Assembly: GCA_018378775.1 (NCBI GenBank)
Contig: JAGZWV010000028.1
Coordinates: forward strand, 1 to 24,315
Length of the DNA stretch: 24,315 nt
Source of the DNA: Collinsella sp.
Lineage (GTDB): Bacteria > Actinomycetota > Coriobacteriia > Coriobacteriales > Coriobacteriaceae
Direction: 5' to 3'
The notes under the pieces are model-generated. The model had not been told where the DNA came from. It saw nothing but the letters and a program-made list of their open reading frames with translations, and made no database searches. The translations under genes and the position numbers were made by a program. Below are positions 1 to 6,919 of the stretch, one piece after another. Numbering within the stretch: position 1 is the first letter of the stretch; every line of letters starts with the position of its first letter.

Positions 1-70
1 GGCCTGGACGAAGTCCGGGCCCGCGCCTTTAGACGCGAGCCCGGGGCCCGTGGGTTATACCCTAAGAGCA

Positions 71-93
71 AACCACCCTTTTTAAGGGTGGTT
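71..93. terminator. Perfect 10-bp hairpin with 3-nt loop near the left edge
   Basis: The arms at 71-80 and 84-93 are exactly complementary around a TTT loop. There is no long T-run after the hairpin on either strand, so it is terminator-like rather than a textbook intrinsic terminator. It probably ends a transcript that enters from the left edge of the window. Confidence 0.45.
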
Positions 94-151
94 CTGATTG
101 GACATATGTTGCGTAAACGCCCCAGCTATCACCCCTTGCGAACTTAGATTC

Positions 152-276
152 CGGAAGTATGCGGCAAAATCTGAATAGGCCGAGCACACCGGATATGTCC
201 AAGCTCTGTACCTGCGGTTTTATTAACGGAAAACGGGGGTGTGCTCGAGAGTTTCAAAATTTGCCGCATACTTCCG
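152..276. repeat. Long imperfect inverted repeat (fold-back element)
   Basis: The arms at 152-190 and 238-276 match as inverted repeats at 32 of 39 positions, with the outer 17 positions and the inner 10 positions identical. The core of each arm reads GAAGTATGCGGCAAA (or its complement). The spacer is about 47 bases. The stretch 1-448 contains no convincing gene; a 64-codon minus-strand frame over 223-417 is low-complexity and probably incidental. The structure resembles a non-autonomous mobile or REP-like intergenic element, but no transposase is nearby. Confidence 0.6.
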
Positions 277-448
277 AAAACGGCGTCTCGGTGGCACAAA
301 AAATCGCCCTCGGAACCCTGAGATAATGAACAGGTGTAGCCGTTCGCCGCAAAATACCGTCCGTTTATAGAACCAACCCCCGGCTCGTAGCCTCCATACG
401 GTTGAATAAATACACATCTATGGAATTACGTAAGAGAGGACTGTTCTT

Positions 449-1408
449 ATGAGCTACAAGACCGTTTGCGTTGCCGGCGGCGGCGTGCTGGGAAGCCAGA
501 TTGCCTTTCAGGCAGCCTACTGCGGCTTTGATGTAACGATTTGGCTGCGCAGCGAGGGCAGCATCGGCCGTACCCAGCCCAAGATCGATCATATGCGCGA
601 GGAGTACATCGCTGCTATCGAGGGCATGGCGGACGGCACGGGCGAGTGGTGCGCCGGTATCGCCGATAGCGACCAGCCTTTCGACAAGGAGACGGCGCTC
701 GCCGCCGTCGAGCGTGCCTACTCCACACTCAAGCTGGAGCTCGACCTCGCCAAAGCCGTGGCCGACGCCGACTTGGTTATCGAGTCCATGGCCGAGGACG
801 CCCAGGCAAAGATCGACTTCTACAAGAAGCTCGCCCCGGTCCTCCCGCAAAAGACCGTCGTCGTAACGAACTCCTCTACGCTGCTGCCGAGCACCTTTGC
901 CAAGTACACCGGCCGCCCCGAGAAGTACCTGTCGCTGCACTTTGCCAATTCCATCTGGAAGAACAACATGACCGAGGTCATGGCCCAGAGCCAAACTGAC
1001 AAGCGCTACTTCGACGAGCTCGTCGACTTCGCCAACGACATTCGCATGCTGGCACTTCCCGTCAACAAGGAAAAGAACGGTTACCTGCTCAACTCTATGC
1101 TGGTGCCGTGGCTGCTCTCGGGCCTTGACCTGTATGTCTCGGGCGTGAGTGACCCCAAGAGTATCGACCTCGCATGGACGCGCGGCACCGGCGCTCCCAA
1201 GGGTCCGTTTCGCGTATTCGACACGGTGGGCATCAAGACGGCCTACAACATCGTCATGCAGTATCAGAAGGTCCCGGGCCTGGTGAGCCCGCTGCTCAAA
1301 AAGATGATGATGCCCTACAACTTTAAGGCTATGGCGTCCGTCCTCAAGAAAATGCTCGACGAAGGTAAGCTGGGCGAAAGCTCGGGCGAGGGCTTCTTCA
1401 AGTACTAA
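449..1408 (+). CDS. 3-hydroxyacyl-CoA dehydrogenase family protein
   Basis: The 319-residue product has the two-part layout of the family that oxidises L-3-hydroxyacyl-CoA with NAD(+). An N-terminal Rossmann fold opens with GGGVLGSQIA at residues 10-19. The catalytic set known from the mitochondrial enzyme can be placed by alignment: Ser143 in NSST, His164 in LHFAN, Glu176 in TEV and Asn215 in YLLN. The helical C-terminal domain ends with the family signature GEGFFKY. The start follows AGAGAGGA at a suitable distance. Length is normal for short single-domain 3-hydroxybutyryl-CoA dehydrogenases. No thiolase, crotonase or acyl-CoA dehydrogenase lies nearby, so the pathway (butyrate/fatty-acid metabolism or another hydroxy-acid substrate) cannot be deduced from context. 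A hairpin begins immediately after the stop codon. Confidence 0.9.
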   Translation: MSYKTVCVAGGGVLGSQIAFQAAYCGFDVTIWLRSEGSIGRTQPKIDHMREEYIAAIEGMADGTGEWCAGIADSDQPFDKETALAAVERAYSTLKLELDLAKAVADADLVIESMAEDAQAKIDFYKKLAPVLPQKTVVVTNSSTLLPSTFAKYTGRPEKYLSLHFANSIWKNNMTEVMAQSQTDKRYFDELVDFANDIRMLALPVNKEKNGYLLNSMLVPWLLSGLDLYVSGVSDPKSIDLAWTRGTGAPKGPFRVFDTVGIKTAYNIVMQYQKVPGLVSPLLKKMMMPYNFKAMASVLKKMLDEGKLGESSGEGFFKY

Positions 1409-1447
1409 AAAATGATCCCTCGGGGACGGAGGAAAACGGATCATTTT
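1409..1447 (+). terminator. Hairpin after the dehydrogenase gene, GGGGAC-containing loop
   Basis: The arms AAAATGATCC (1409-1418) and GGATCATTTT (1438-1447) pair perfectly over 10 bp and enclose a 19-base loop containing GGGGACGGA. It begins directly after the stop codon and has an A-tract and T-tract at the base, as in bidirectional intrinsic terminators. The loop core resembles the one at 8844-8856. Confidence 0.55.
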
Positions 1448-1495
1448 CGGCCGCCAACAGTGAGAAGATGGACCCAGAAATAGAAAGGAGTGACA

Positions 1496-1967
1496 ATGGG
1501 CCGGCTCGGGCTTTGAGGACAAGCTGCTGCAAGCCCAGGGCGATTTTTCGCTCAACGCGGGCCAGCACAGTGTGACGTATCTGTCGAGTTCTGACACGGC
1601 AACGACCGGTCGCTACCAGGTGCTGCTGTACGACAACAACTTTGGTGCGGCCGAAAGCTATCCCAAGTTCGACTGGGGCCAGCTGGGCGCCGCGGTGGTG
1701 ACCGACTACAACGAGGGCACGCATTCGTTTGGGCGCATCTTTACAGTGGACGAGACGGCGCGCACCTACGAGCTCGAAGACCAGATCGCCGTGCCGTTTT
1801 CGGGCTATGTGAGCAGTGCGCAGCGCGTTGGTGATTCAAATAGCATGCTCGTGGCATCGGGCCAGGCCAAGACCTTTATCGAGTACGACCGCTACGGACT
1901 GCCCATCGCCACCTACGAGATGGAAGCCGAAAAGTACATCTACCGCGTGTACAAGTACGAGCTGTAG
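1496..1967 (+). pseudogene. Remnant of an arylsulfotransferase-family gene (C-terminal part only)
   Basis: A good ribosome binding site (GAAAGGAG, 1483-1490) and ATG at 1496 are followed by only six codons before TGA in that frame. The neighbouring frame is open from 1494 to TAA at 1967 and encodes a plausible protein end: GQHSVTYL, then VLLYDNN, SFGRIFTVDE, a short strand repeat and a final YRVYKYEL. This pattern (a His after Gly-Gln, a DN pair, then paired strands ending in Tyr/Arg-rich sequence) resembles the C-terminal blades of the ASST arylsulfotransferase family, in which whole proteins are several hundred residues longer. The simplest reading is an internal deletion that removed most of the gene and left the start out of frame. 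A 131-codon product from GTG at 1572 could still be made but would lack most of the beta-propeller. Family assignment is moderate. Confidence 0.6.
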
Positions 1968-2069
1968 GGCTGTGCTTAGGTTTGACCAATGGAGTATGAA
2001 AACACGCCGTTCGCCGATGCCCCCTCCGCGAGTGGCGGCCATATGGTTTGATGTCAGAAACATATGGTT

Positions 2070-2089
2070 GTCGCCAGCCTGCTGGCGAC
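2070..2089. repeat. Short perfect hairpin followed by a C8 homopolymer
   Basis: GTCGCCAGC (2070-2078) and GCTGGCGAC (2081-2089) are exact inverted repeats; a run of eight C follows at 2092-2099. It lies between the arylsulfotransferase remnant and the next gene. It may be a weak terminator; the C-run is a possible slippage site but lies outside any supported reading frame. Two copies of CATATGGTT (2039-2047 and 2061-2069) lie just upstream. Confidence 0.4.
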
Positions 2090-2119
2090 GTCCCCCCCCT
2101 GATATCGGAGGTTCCGGGT

Positions 2120-2158
2120 ATGTTTCGCGCTCCGTTAAACAACTATCGGTTGGGCTAA
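2120..2158 (+). other. 12-codon mini-ORF with strong ribosome binding site ahead of the next gene
   Basis: GGAGG at 2107-2111 sits eight bases before ATG at 2120. The frame reads MFRAPLNNYRLG and stops at TAA 2156-2158, two bases before the ATG at 2161 of the downstream gene, which itself lacks a clear ribosome binding site. This fits translational coupling from a short leader. The alternative is that the real gene starts at 2120 and carries a frameshift near 2150-2160, because the downstream frame read upstream of 2161 continues naturally (VGLT before the Met). Confidence 0.4.
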
Positions 2159-2160
2159 CT

Positions 2161-2610
2161 ATGGGTCGCAGTGCTATTTCGATAGCCCTTGCAGTGGTCT
2201 GCCCGGCTGTGCTCCTGGGCGCTACAGGGCTGTTTGCTATAAGCCGAGAAACGTCCTATATGCAGGAATGCGCTTCCGAAGGGTTTGCCATTGACGGTTA
2301 CTATCGGGATGACAAAACGAGTCGGGAAACCCTGGCTTTTCTTGAGGAGGACAACTGTCGATGGCAGCTGGTCGACCAAGACGGAATCTGCACAGATGGG
2401 CAGTTTAAGCGTACGGATGACCCCAACATCCTGATATTAAAGAAGGAAAACGGCGAAGAATTCGGTACGGTCCACGTGGCGTATATGTCACGCCGACGCG
2501 AGCAGGGCCAGCTCTATCTATTTAGAGATACCAGGGTGACCCGTTTTTATCTGGTGAGTACCGGTCCGGCGTTTACAGTGGAGTCTGGCGATGTCGATCC
2601 GGACAGTTGA
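2161..2610 (+). CDS. Hypothetical signal-anchored protein, 149 residues
   Basis: I do not recognise the family. Residues about 4-27 form a hydrophobic segment (AISIALAVVCPAVLLGATG), best read as a signal anchor or signal peptide; the Cys is preceded by Val-Val, so it is a poor lipobox. The remaining 120 residues are polar and strand-rich, with a GYY start, two Cys (in DNCRW and GICTDG) that could form a disulfide, and an acidic end (VESGDVDPDS). This suggests a small extracytoplasmic beta domain. ATG 2161 was chosen because translation upstream in this frame looks non-coding; it has no good Shine-Dalgarno sequence of its own, and a mini-ORF with a strong one ends two bases before it. Its base composition is visibly more AT-rich than the flanking genes, which together with the adjacent gene remnant suggests an accessory region. 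A hairpin at 2631-2661 follows. Confidence 0.6.
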   Translation: MGRSAISIALAVVCPAVLLGATGLFAISRETSYMQECASEGFAIDGYYRDDKTSRETLAFLEEDNCRWQLVDQDGICTDGQFKRTDDPNILILKKENGEEFGTVHVAYMSRRREQGQLYLFRDTRVTRFYLVSTGPAFTVESGDVDPDS

Positions 2611-2630
2611 TTCACGGCAATAAAACAGTG

Positions 2631-2661
2631 AGCGGGGTGCGGGTGTAAACTGCACCCCGCT
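2631..2661. terminator. Terminator hairpin between convergent genes
   Basis: AGCGGGGTGC (2631-2640) and GCACCCCGCT (2652-2661) pair perfectly over 10 bp with an 11-base loop. On the minus strand it is followed by a T-rich stretch (CACTGTTTTATTG). It lies between the hypothetical gene ending at 2610 and the convergent DUF389 gene, so it probably serves both. Confidence 0.65.
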
Positions 2662-2734
2662 ATTTGCTCGTGTCCGTATCGCGTCTGCGCCTCGTCGTAG
2701 CTTGCGTCCGTACGAGCATTCATCCCGCCCCGCA

Positions 2735-3874
2735 TCACTTCACATCAAACTCCACGCGATCGAGTTCGGGTACGTTGAGGTCAATGAGCTTGCGAGCGAC
2801 GTGGCGGTCGTGTGCCCCGAGCGCCTCGCTTGTCGTCACATGGGCGACGATCTCGCGCTCGACGATGCCCTCCTCGTCGCCTTCGGTGGCCGAGGTCTCG
2901 ACGGCGACGGTGTAATCCTTAAAGCCTGGCAGCACCGCCGCAAGCTCGCGCGTGGTTTCGGTGACGCCGTAGCCGTCCTGCACGCCGGCCTGCGCCGAGC
3001 CAATAGACCCCGCCGTCATAACGATGCAGGGGATGGCAAAGACTACCGTGCCCACAATGATGCGGCGGCGCACCTTGCGTGATAACTCGTTGACCTCGGC
3101 GTTTTCTTCAGCAGTCACAATACCGTCGCCGTTGAGGTCGCGCTTGAGCGGCACGCGCAAAAGAAGCAGTACGGCTTCGGCGGCCAGTGCGATAAAGACC
3201 ACGTTGATGCCAAACTCATAAAACGCCGAGAGAAACAGCGACCCGCTTGCGATGGCGATGCCATAGCCCGCCGCGCACAGGGGCGGCATGAGCGCAGTCG
3301 CCACAGCCACGCCGGCGATGAGCGTGGCGGGTTCCTGGTCGCGCGAGTTGCCCAGGCCACCCGCAAAGCCGCCTGCGAGTGCGACGGCAAGGTCCCACAC
3401 AGTCGGTGTCGAATTGTCGATGATGGCGGCCGTGGTGGTGCCAAGGGGCGAGAGCTTAAAATACAACGTGGACGTGACCAGGCAAAAGGCCATCTGTAGA
3501 GCCAAGCTCGCGATGGCCTCGACGGTAATCTCGCGGTCGAGCGTGGCGATGCCGTATGCCATGGCAAGGACCGAGCCCATGAGCGGGCAGATGAGCATGG
3601 CGCCTACAATGGCGATATCTGAGTCGATATCGAGGCCGATGCTCGCAATCAACATGGCAATGATCAGGATGCATAAGTGCGAGCCAGTCAGGCGCGCCCC
3701 GTTTACAAAGCGCTTGCGAATCACGTGATAGGGCGCGCGTCCCTCGCGAATGTTGAATGCCTGCTTTAGAAAGCGGCTTGCGTTCTCCATGGCCTCGCTG
3801 TGGGCGGGGCGGATGCCATGGCGCCGATGATGGCGTTCGCGCAGTCGCTTGATCTGTTGTTTATCGAGTTCCAT
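2735..3874 (-). CDS. DUF389 family multi-pass membrane protein with an EF-hand-like loop
   Basis: The 379-residue product has a basic cytoplasmic N-terminus (about 1-60), then about seven hydrophobic segments between residues 66 and 290, and a soluble C-terminal domain of about 85 residues. The family pattern is clear: GAMLICPLMGSVLAMAYG near 91-108, then RDQEPATLIAGVAVATALMPP near 178-198, as in DUF389 proteins, whose function is not established. Between the sixth and seventh hydrophobic segments is DLNGDGIVTAEE (residues 246-257), which fits a canonical 12-residue EF-hand calcium loop (D1, N3, D5, G6, T9, E12). ATG 3874 is preferred over GTG 3880 because GAGG lies five bases before it. The gene is monocistronic by position, with a promoter at 3921-3949 and convergent to its left neighbour. 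Confidence 0.85.
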   Translation of the reverse strand: MELDKQQIKRLRERHHRRHGIRPAHSEAMENASRFLKQAFNIREGRAPYHVIRKRFVNGARLTGSHLCILIIAMLIASIGLDIDSDIAIVGAMLICPLMGSVLAMAYGIATLDREITVEAIASLALQMAFCLVTSTLYFKLSPLGTTTAAIIDNSTPTVWDLAVALAGGFAGGLGNSRDQEPATLIAGVAVATALMPPLCAAGYGIAIASGSLFLSAFYEFGINVVFIALAAEAVLLLLRVPLKRDLNGDGIVTAEENAEVNELSRKVRRRIIVGTVVFAIPCIVMTAGSIGSAQAGVQDGYGVTETTRELAAVLPGFKDYTVAVETSATEGDEEGIVEREIVAHVTTSEALGAHDRHVARKLIDLNVPELDRVEFDVK

Positions 3875-3920
3875 GTCCACCTCGTTCTGGCACGTGCCGC
3901 GTATCCCGCCCGTCGTCTTT

Positions 3921-3949
3921 ACTCTACACCGCGTTGAGCGAGGTGTCAG
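3921..3949 (-). promoter_or_regulatory. Candidate promoter for the DUF389 gene
   Basis: Read on the minus strand, CTGACA (3944-3949) and TAGAGT (3921-3926) are separated by exactly 17 bases, giving 5/6 and 4/6 matches to the sigma-70-type consensus. It would give a leader of about 40 bases before the ATG at 3874. Confidence 0.5.
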
Positions 3950-4025
3950 ACAGGGTTTGTTGACCTGGAAGTCAGGCCAATCGGCATGACTAAAAACGCC
4001 GTGAGGATCATAAGAGTCAAATAGA

Positions 4026-4060
4026 CAAAAAGTGCGGGGCCGGATGGTCTCCGACCCCGC
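4026..4060 (-). terminator. Rho-independent terminator of the OPT transporter gene
   Basis: On the minus strand a GC-rich stem (GCGGGGTCGG at 4051-4060 with CCGGCCCCGC at 4034-4043) is followed by ACTTTTTG. It lies 29 bases after the OPT stop codon. Confidence 0.8.
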
Positions 4061-4088
4061 GCTCTGTACGGGTACGTTGTTGTTGGGT

Positions 4089-5792
4089 TTATCCCAGCAG
4101 GCTCAGACCGACGGAGACAAACGCCAGGATAACGCCGACGATGGACTCGCCGCCCAGCAGGCCGCTGGCAACAACCAGGCCCTGCTCCTGGAAGGCGGCA
4201 TCCTTGGCGGCCTTCTCCTCGTCCGAAAGACCGGCGGCGGCGTCGCGGTGAGCGGCCCACTTGTCGTAGGCGAGCTTAACGCAGGAGCCCAGGAAAGCCG
4301 TGAGCGACATATAGAACGGCAGGTACACGCCCAGGCCGATCATCATGGCCGGAATGCCGAGCCAGTACATGACGATGCCGGCGATAAAGCCGCCTGCGAA
4401 CCACGGCACGCTCGGGATGCCCGAGACCATGGTGGCGACCACGCTTGCCTGCGCGGCAACGAAGCTCTTGTCGGGGCCAAAGGCGTCCGGACCATAGGCA
4501 GTGACGAGCGCGACCATGACGGCGGCAGCGACCAGGGCGCCCACGATGCCGCCGATGGCCTGGCCGATCCACTGCGCACGCGGGTTGGTGCCCAGCACGG
4601 CGCCGGCCTTAAAGTCGTTCATGACGTCGCCCGCAAGGCCGCACGCCACGGCCACGATGCCGGCGATGAAGAACAGCTTGACCTGCGCGAGCTGCGCGAA
4701 GGCAGCCACGATGAGCATGACGATGAGGCCAAAGATCTCCATGGGGTCGATACCCGTCTGGCCGCAGCTCTGCGCGCTCATGATGGTGGTGACAAAGGTG
4801 AACAGCGTGACGATGACGGCTGGAACGGGGCCAAGATCGAGTACGATGGCAACGATCACGGCGATGGCGGCAGCGCCCAGGCCGATGATACCGGCGTCGA
4901 GCTTAAGGGAGCCCGAGATGAGCGACTGCTCGTCGGTGTCGGTGGAGCTGTCGGCGGCGAGGCCGCGGACGATACCGGCGACCTGCGGCAGGATGTCCTT
5001 GAGGACGACGGCGACGCCAAAGCCCATCATGAGGCCCATACCCAGGGACTTAACAATGCCCTGTGCGGTCATAACGTCAAACAGACCGGCAGCGGTGCCG
5101 CCGACAATGATGCCAAAGTTGCCCAGCAGCGCGCCGGCAAACCAGAACGCGACGGGGGCGAAGCCCACCAAAAAGCCGATGGACAGCAACATGGGCGAGT
5201 TATAGATGGCAAAGGTCACGCCGGGGATATTGAGCGTACACAGCATGCTGGGCACCACGCCCAGAGCGTCGCGCAGCACGCTGTAGATGCCGGCGATGGC
5301 CATGGAGCCAAAGAGCTGCTTGCCGGTCTTGCCGCCGGCCTCGGTTGCGCGCAGGGTCTGAGCTGCGGCGTTGCCGGTGGGGAACTCAAGCGCGGCGTCC
5401 ACGATAAAGTGACGGTGGATGAGTGCCGTGGCCAGCAGGCCTAGGATAGTGCCGGCGAGTGCCACGATAAACATGTCGAGCCAACTGATCTGGTCGGCAT
5501 AGCCCAGCATCCAGGCGCCCGGGATGGTAAACGCCAGACCGCCAGCGACCATGGCGCCTGCGGACATGATGGTGTGGGTGACGTTGGCCTCGTTGAGGCT
5601 GGCGTTGCCCATGAGTTTCAGGAAGAACAGCGAAATGACGGCAGCGAAAATGATCGGCCAGGGGAGGGCGCCCATCTTGAGGGCGGTGTAGGCCGAGCTT
5701 GCCGTGATGATCACGCAGCCAAGGACGCCGATGACGACGCCACGCAGCGTGAGTTGCCCGCGCATCGAAGCGCGGTTCGAGGGATTGCTCAT
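4089..5792 (-). CDS. OPT (oligopeptide transporter) family permease
   Basis: The 567-residue protein is almost entirely hydrophobic, with roughly 14 or more membrane segments. The family features are the MSAGAMVAGGLAF stretch near residues 76-88 and FPTGNAAAQTLRATEAGG near 136-153, typical of bacterial OPT proteins. OPT members take up oligopeptides or metal-chelate complexes by proton coupling; which substrate applies here cannot be read from sequence. One sizeable hydrophilic loop carries ADSSTDTDEQS, and another near the C-terminus (WAAHRDAAAGLSDEEKAAKDAA) precedes two last membrane segments. The start is supported by AAAGGAG six bases before the ATG. The mRNA leader contains a strong stem and a potential pseudoknot (5812-5858). 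Divergent from coaX. Confidence 0.88.
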   Translation of the reverse strand: MSNPSNRASMRGQLTLRGVVIGVLGCVIITASSAYTALKMGALPWPIIFAAVISLFFLKLMGNASLNEANVTHTIMSAGAMVAGGLAFTIPGAWMLGYADQISWLDMFIVALAGTILGLLATALIHRHFIVDAALEFPTGNAAAQTLRATEAGGKTGKQLFGSMAIAGIYSVLRDALGVVPSMLCTLNIPGVTFAIYNSPMLLSIGFLVGFAPVAFWFAGALLGNFGIIVGGTAAGLFDVMTAQGIVKSLGMGLMMGFGVAVVLKDILPQVAGIVRGLAADSSTDTDEQSLISGSLKLDAGIIGLGAAAIAVIVAIVLDLGPVPAVIVTLFTFVTTIMSAQSCGQTGIDPMEIFGLIVMLIVAAFAQLAQVKLFFIAGIVAVACGLAGDVMNDFKAGAVLGTNPRAQWIGQAIGGIVGALVAAAVMVALVTAYGPDAFGPDKSFVAAQASVVATMVSGIPSVPWFAGGFIAGIVMYWLGIPAMMIGLGVYLPFYMSLTAFLGSCVKLAYDKWAAHRDAAAGLSDEEKAAKDAAFQEQGLVVASGLLGGESIVGVILAFVSVGLSLLG

Positions 5793-5811
5793 ATAAAACT
5801 CCTTTGCGTAT

Positions 5812-5858
5812 ATCCGCTTCCCCCAGGAGCGCCGTTACGGATACGGCGCGGGAAGTCG
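5812..5858 (-). promoter_or_regulatory. Structured 5' leader of the OPT mRNA with pseudoknot potential
   Basis: On the minus strand, CTTCCC (5850-5855) is followed directly by a 7-bp hairpin GCGCCGT/ACGGCGC (5843-5849 with 5829-5835), then TCCTGG, then GGGAAG (5817-5822), which pairs with CTTCCC. The hairpin loop ATCCGTA contains ATCCG, complementary to CGGAT (5812-5816) just after the outer stem. The outer stem could also extend by CCG/CGG past a bulged A, which would use the same CGG, so the two pairings compete. The ribosome binding site lies about 10 bases downstream. This is the layout of a compact riboswitch-like or protein-bound leader; I do not recognise a known class. Confidence 0.4.
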
Positions 5859-5902
5859 GGTTACCAAGGGCCGCCGCGTGAGCTCGCGCGCGACCGCGCA
5901 CC

Positions 5903-5908
5903 AGTATA
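5903..5908 (-). promoter_or_regulatory. Candidate -10 box of the OPT gene
   Basis: TATACT on the minus strand lies about 110 bases upstream of the OPT start, correctly placed to transcribe the structured leader. No good -35 hexamer is seen at 17 bases, so this is tentative. Confidence 0.3.
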
Positions 5909-5951
5909 GCCGCAAGCAAGTCATTTTGGGATGACTGGTTTAGGTAGGCGA

Positions 5952-5957
5952 TATACT
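5952..5957 (+). promoter_or_regulatory. Candidate -10 box of coaX
   Basis: TATACT lies 27 bases before the coaX start codon. The upstream TTGGGA (5926-5931) is 20 bases away, which is longer than ideal, so the assignment is weak. Confidence 0.3.
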
Positions 5958-5984
5958 GCTGGGCAGACGAAAGGAGCGCCGGCG

Positions 5985-6836
5985 ATGCTTAATGGGTGCG
6001 CATATATATTGACGGTCGACGTGGGCAACACGTTCATTCGCTTTGGCCTGTTTGCAGAGGATTCGGCTGCGGCGCAGGAATGTCCGCTTGCGACGTGCGA
6101 GATCACCACGCCGTCGAGCATCACAGCGGACGAGGCGCGCATGCGTCTCGTGCAGGTCATGGCCGCACTGGCGGCCGATGCGGGCATGCCGGGTGCGCTT
6201 GTGCCCGCGGCTGCCGTGCTGAGCTGCGTGGTCCCGGCGCTCGAGCGCCCGTGGAAGGTAGCGCTTTCCCGTACCTGTACGGGGCGCGTGCTCACCGTAG
6301 GGCCGGGACTTAAGACCGGCATGCCCGTGCACTACGATGACCCGGCCGAGATCGGCCCCGACCGCATCGCCGATGCCGTGGCGGCCCGCGCCGTCTACGG
6401 CTCGCCGTGCATCGTGATCGACCTGGGCACGACGACCAATATCGAGGTCATCGACGCGCGCGGCACCTTTGTCGGCGGCGTTATCGCGCCGGGGCTGGCC
6501 CTCGGCGCCCGCTCGCTTTCGGCGGCAGCAGCGCGCCTACCCCAGGTTGAGCCCTCGGCGCCGACACACGTCATCGGTCGCAACACGCGTGAGGCCATGC
6601 GCTCGGGCGTGGTCTTGGGCGAGGTTGCCCGCATCGACGGCATGCTCGACATGGTGCTTGCCGAGATGCGTGCGACCAAGGCCGCGGGGGAGGGCGATGT
6701 GCCCATCGTCATTACCGGCGACGATGCCGAGGCGCTTGCGGCCCTTGTCGGCCATAGCCTGACGGTCGACGATGCGCTGACGTTGCGGGGTCTCGCCGAG
6801 CTCTACCACATCAACCAAAAGCCCCGCCGCGCGTAG
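5985..6836 (+). CDS. coaX: Type III pantothenate kinase
   Basis: CoaX phosphorylates pantothenate, the first step of coenzyme A synthesis, in the cytoplasm. The 283-residue product shows the ASKHA-fold motifs of the family: VDVGNTFIRFG (residues 11-21, with Asp12 and the phosphate-binding GNT), GPDR (124-127), IDLGTTTNIEVID (145-157) and GGVIAPGLALGARSL (164-178). Length is slightly above the usual 255-265 residues. ATG 5985 is chosen because AAAGGAG (5969-5975) precedes it; an in-frame ATG at 5931 lies upstream of the candidate -10 box and has no ribosome binding site. It is divergent from the OPT gene and followed 83 bases later by a deaminase gene with its own promoter-like sequence. No coaA or coaBC is in view. 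Confidence 0.92.
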   Translation: MLNGCAYILTVDVGNTFIRFGLFAEDSAAAQECPLATCEITTPSSITADEARMRLVQVMAALAADAGMPGALVPAAAVLSCVVPALERPWKVALSRTCTGRVLTVGPGLKTGMPVHYDDPAEIGPDRIADAVAARAVYGSPCIVIDLGTTTNIEVIDARGTFVGGVIAPGLALGARSLSAAAARLPQVEPSAPTHVIGRNTREAMRSGVVLGEVARIDGMLDMVLAEMRATKAAGEGDVPIVITGDDAEALAALVGHSLTVDDALTLRGLAELYHINQKPRRA

Positions 6837-6876
6837 CGATGGGGGCAATGGGACAAAAACGTCTCCACCTTCCACC

Positions 6877-6885
6877 TGCTACAAT
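6877..6885 (+). promoter_or_regulatory. Candidate extended -10 promoter of the dCMP deaminase gene
   Basis: TGCTACAAT is an extended -10 element (TGn plus TACAAT, 5/6 of consensus) 35 bases upstream of the GTG start at 6920. No convincing -35 box is present, as is common for extended -10 promoters. Confidence 0.45.
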
Positions 6886-6919
6886 GGGTCAAACTATTGC
6901 GATTTCGGAGGTGTCTGCC

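Noticed and set aside
1..60. GC-rich start of the window containing AAGTCCGGGC, reminiscent of the RNase P RNA core
   Set aside because: The surrounding conserved GAGGAAAGUCC context is absent and the rest of the RNA would lie outside the window.
2..85. Open frame at the left edge ending in GYTLRANHPF
   Set aside because: The stop codon lies in the loop of the hairpin at 71-93 and the sequence is low-complexity; it is too short to tell a gene end from a non-coding frame.
223..417. 64-codon minus-strand frame
   Set aside because: It runs through the fold-back repeat and an Arg-rich low-complexity stretch with no recognisable domain or ribosome binding site.
365..1597. Long open frame on the minus strand over the dehydrogenase gene
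   Set aside because: It is antisense to a gene with full family motifs; GC-rich third positions commonly keep the opposite strand open.
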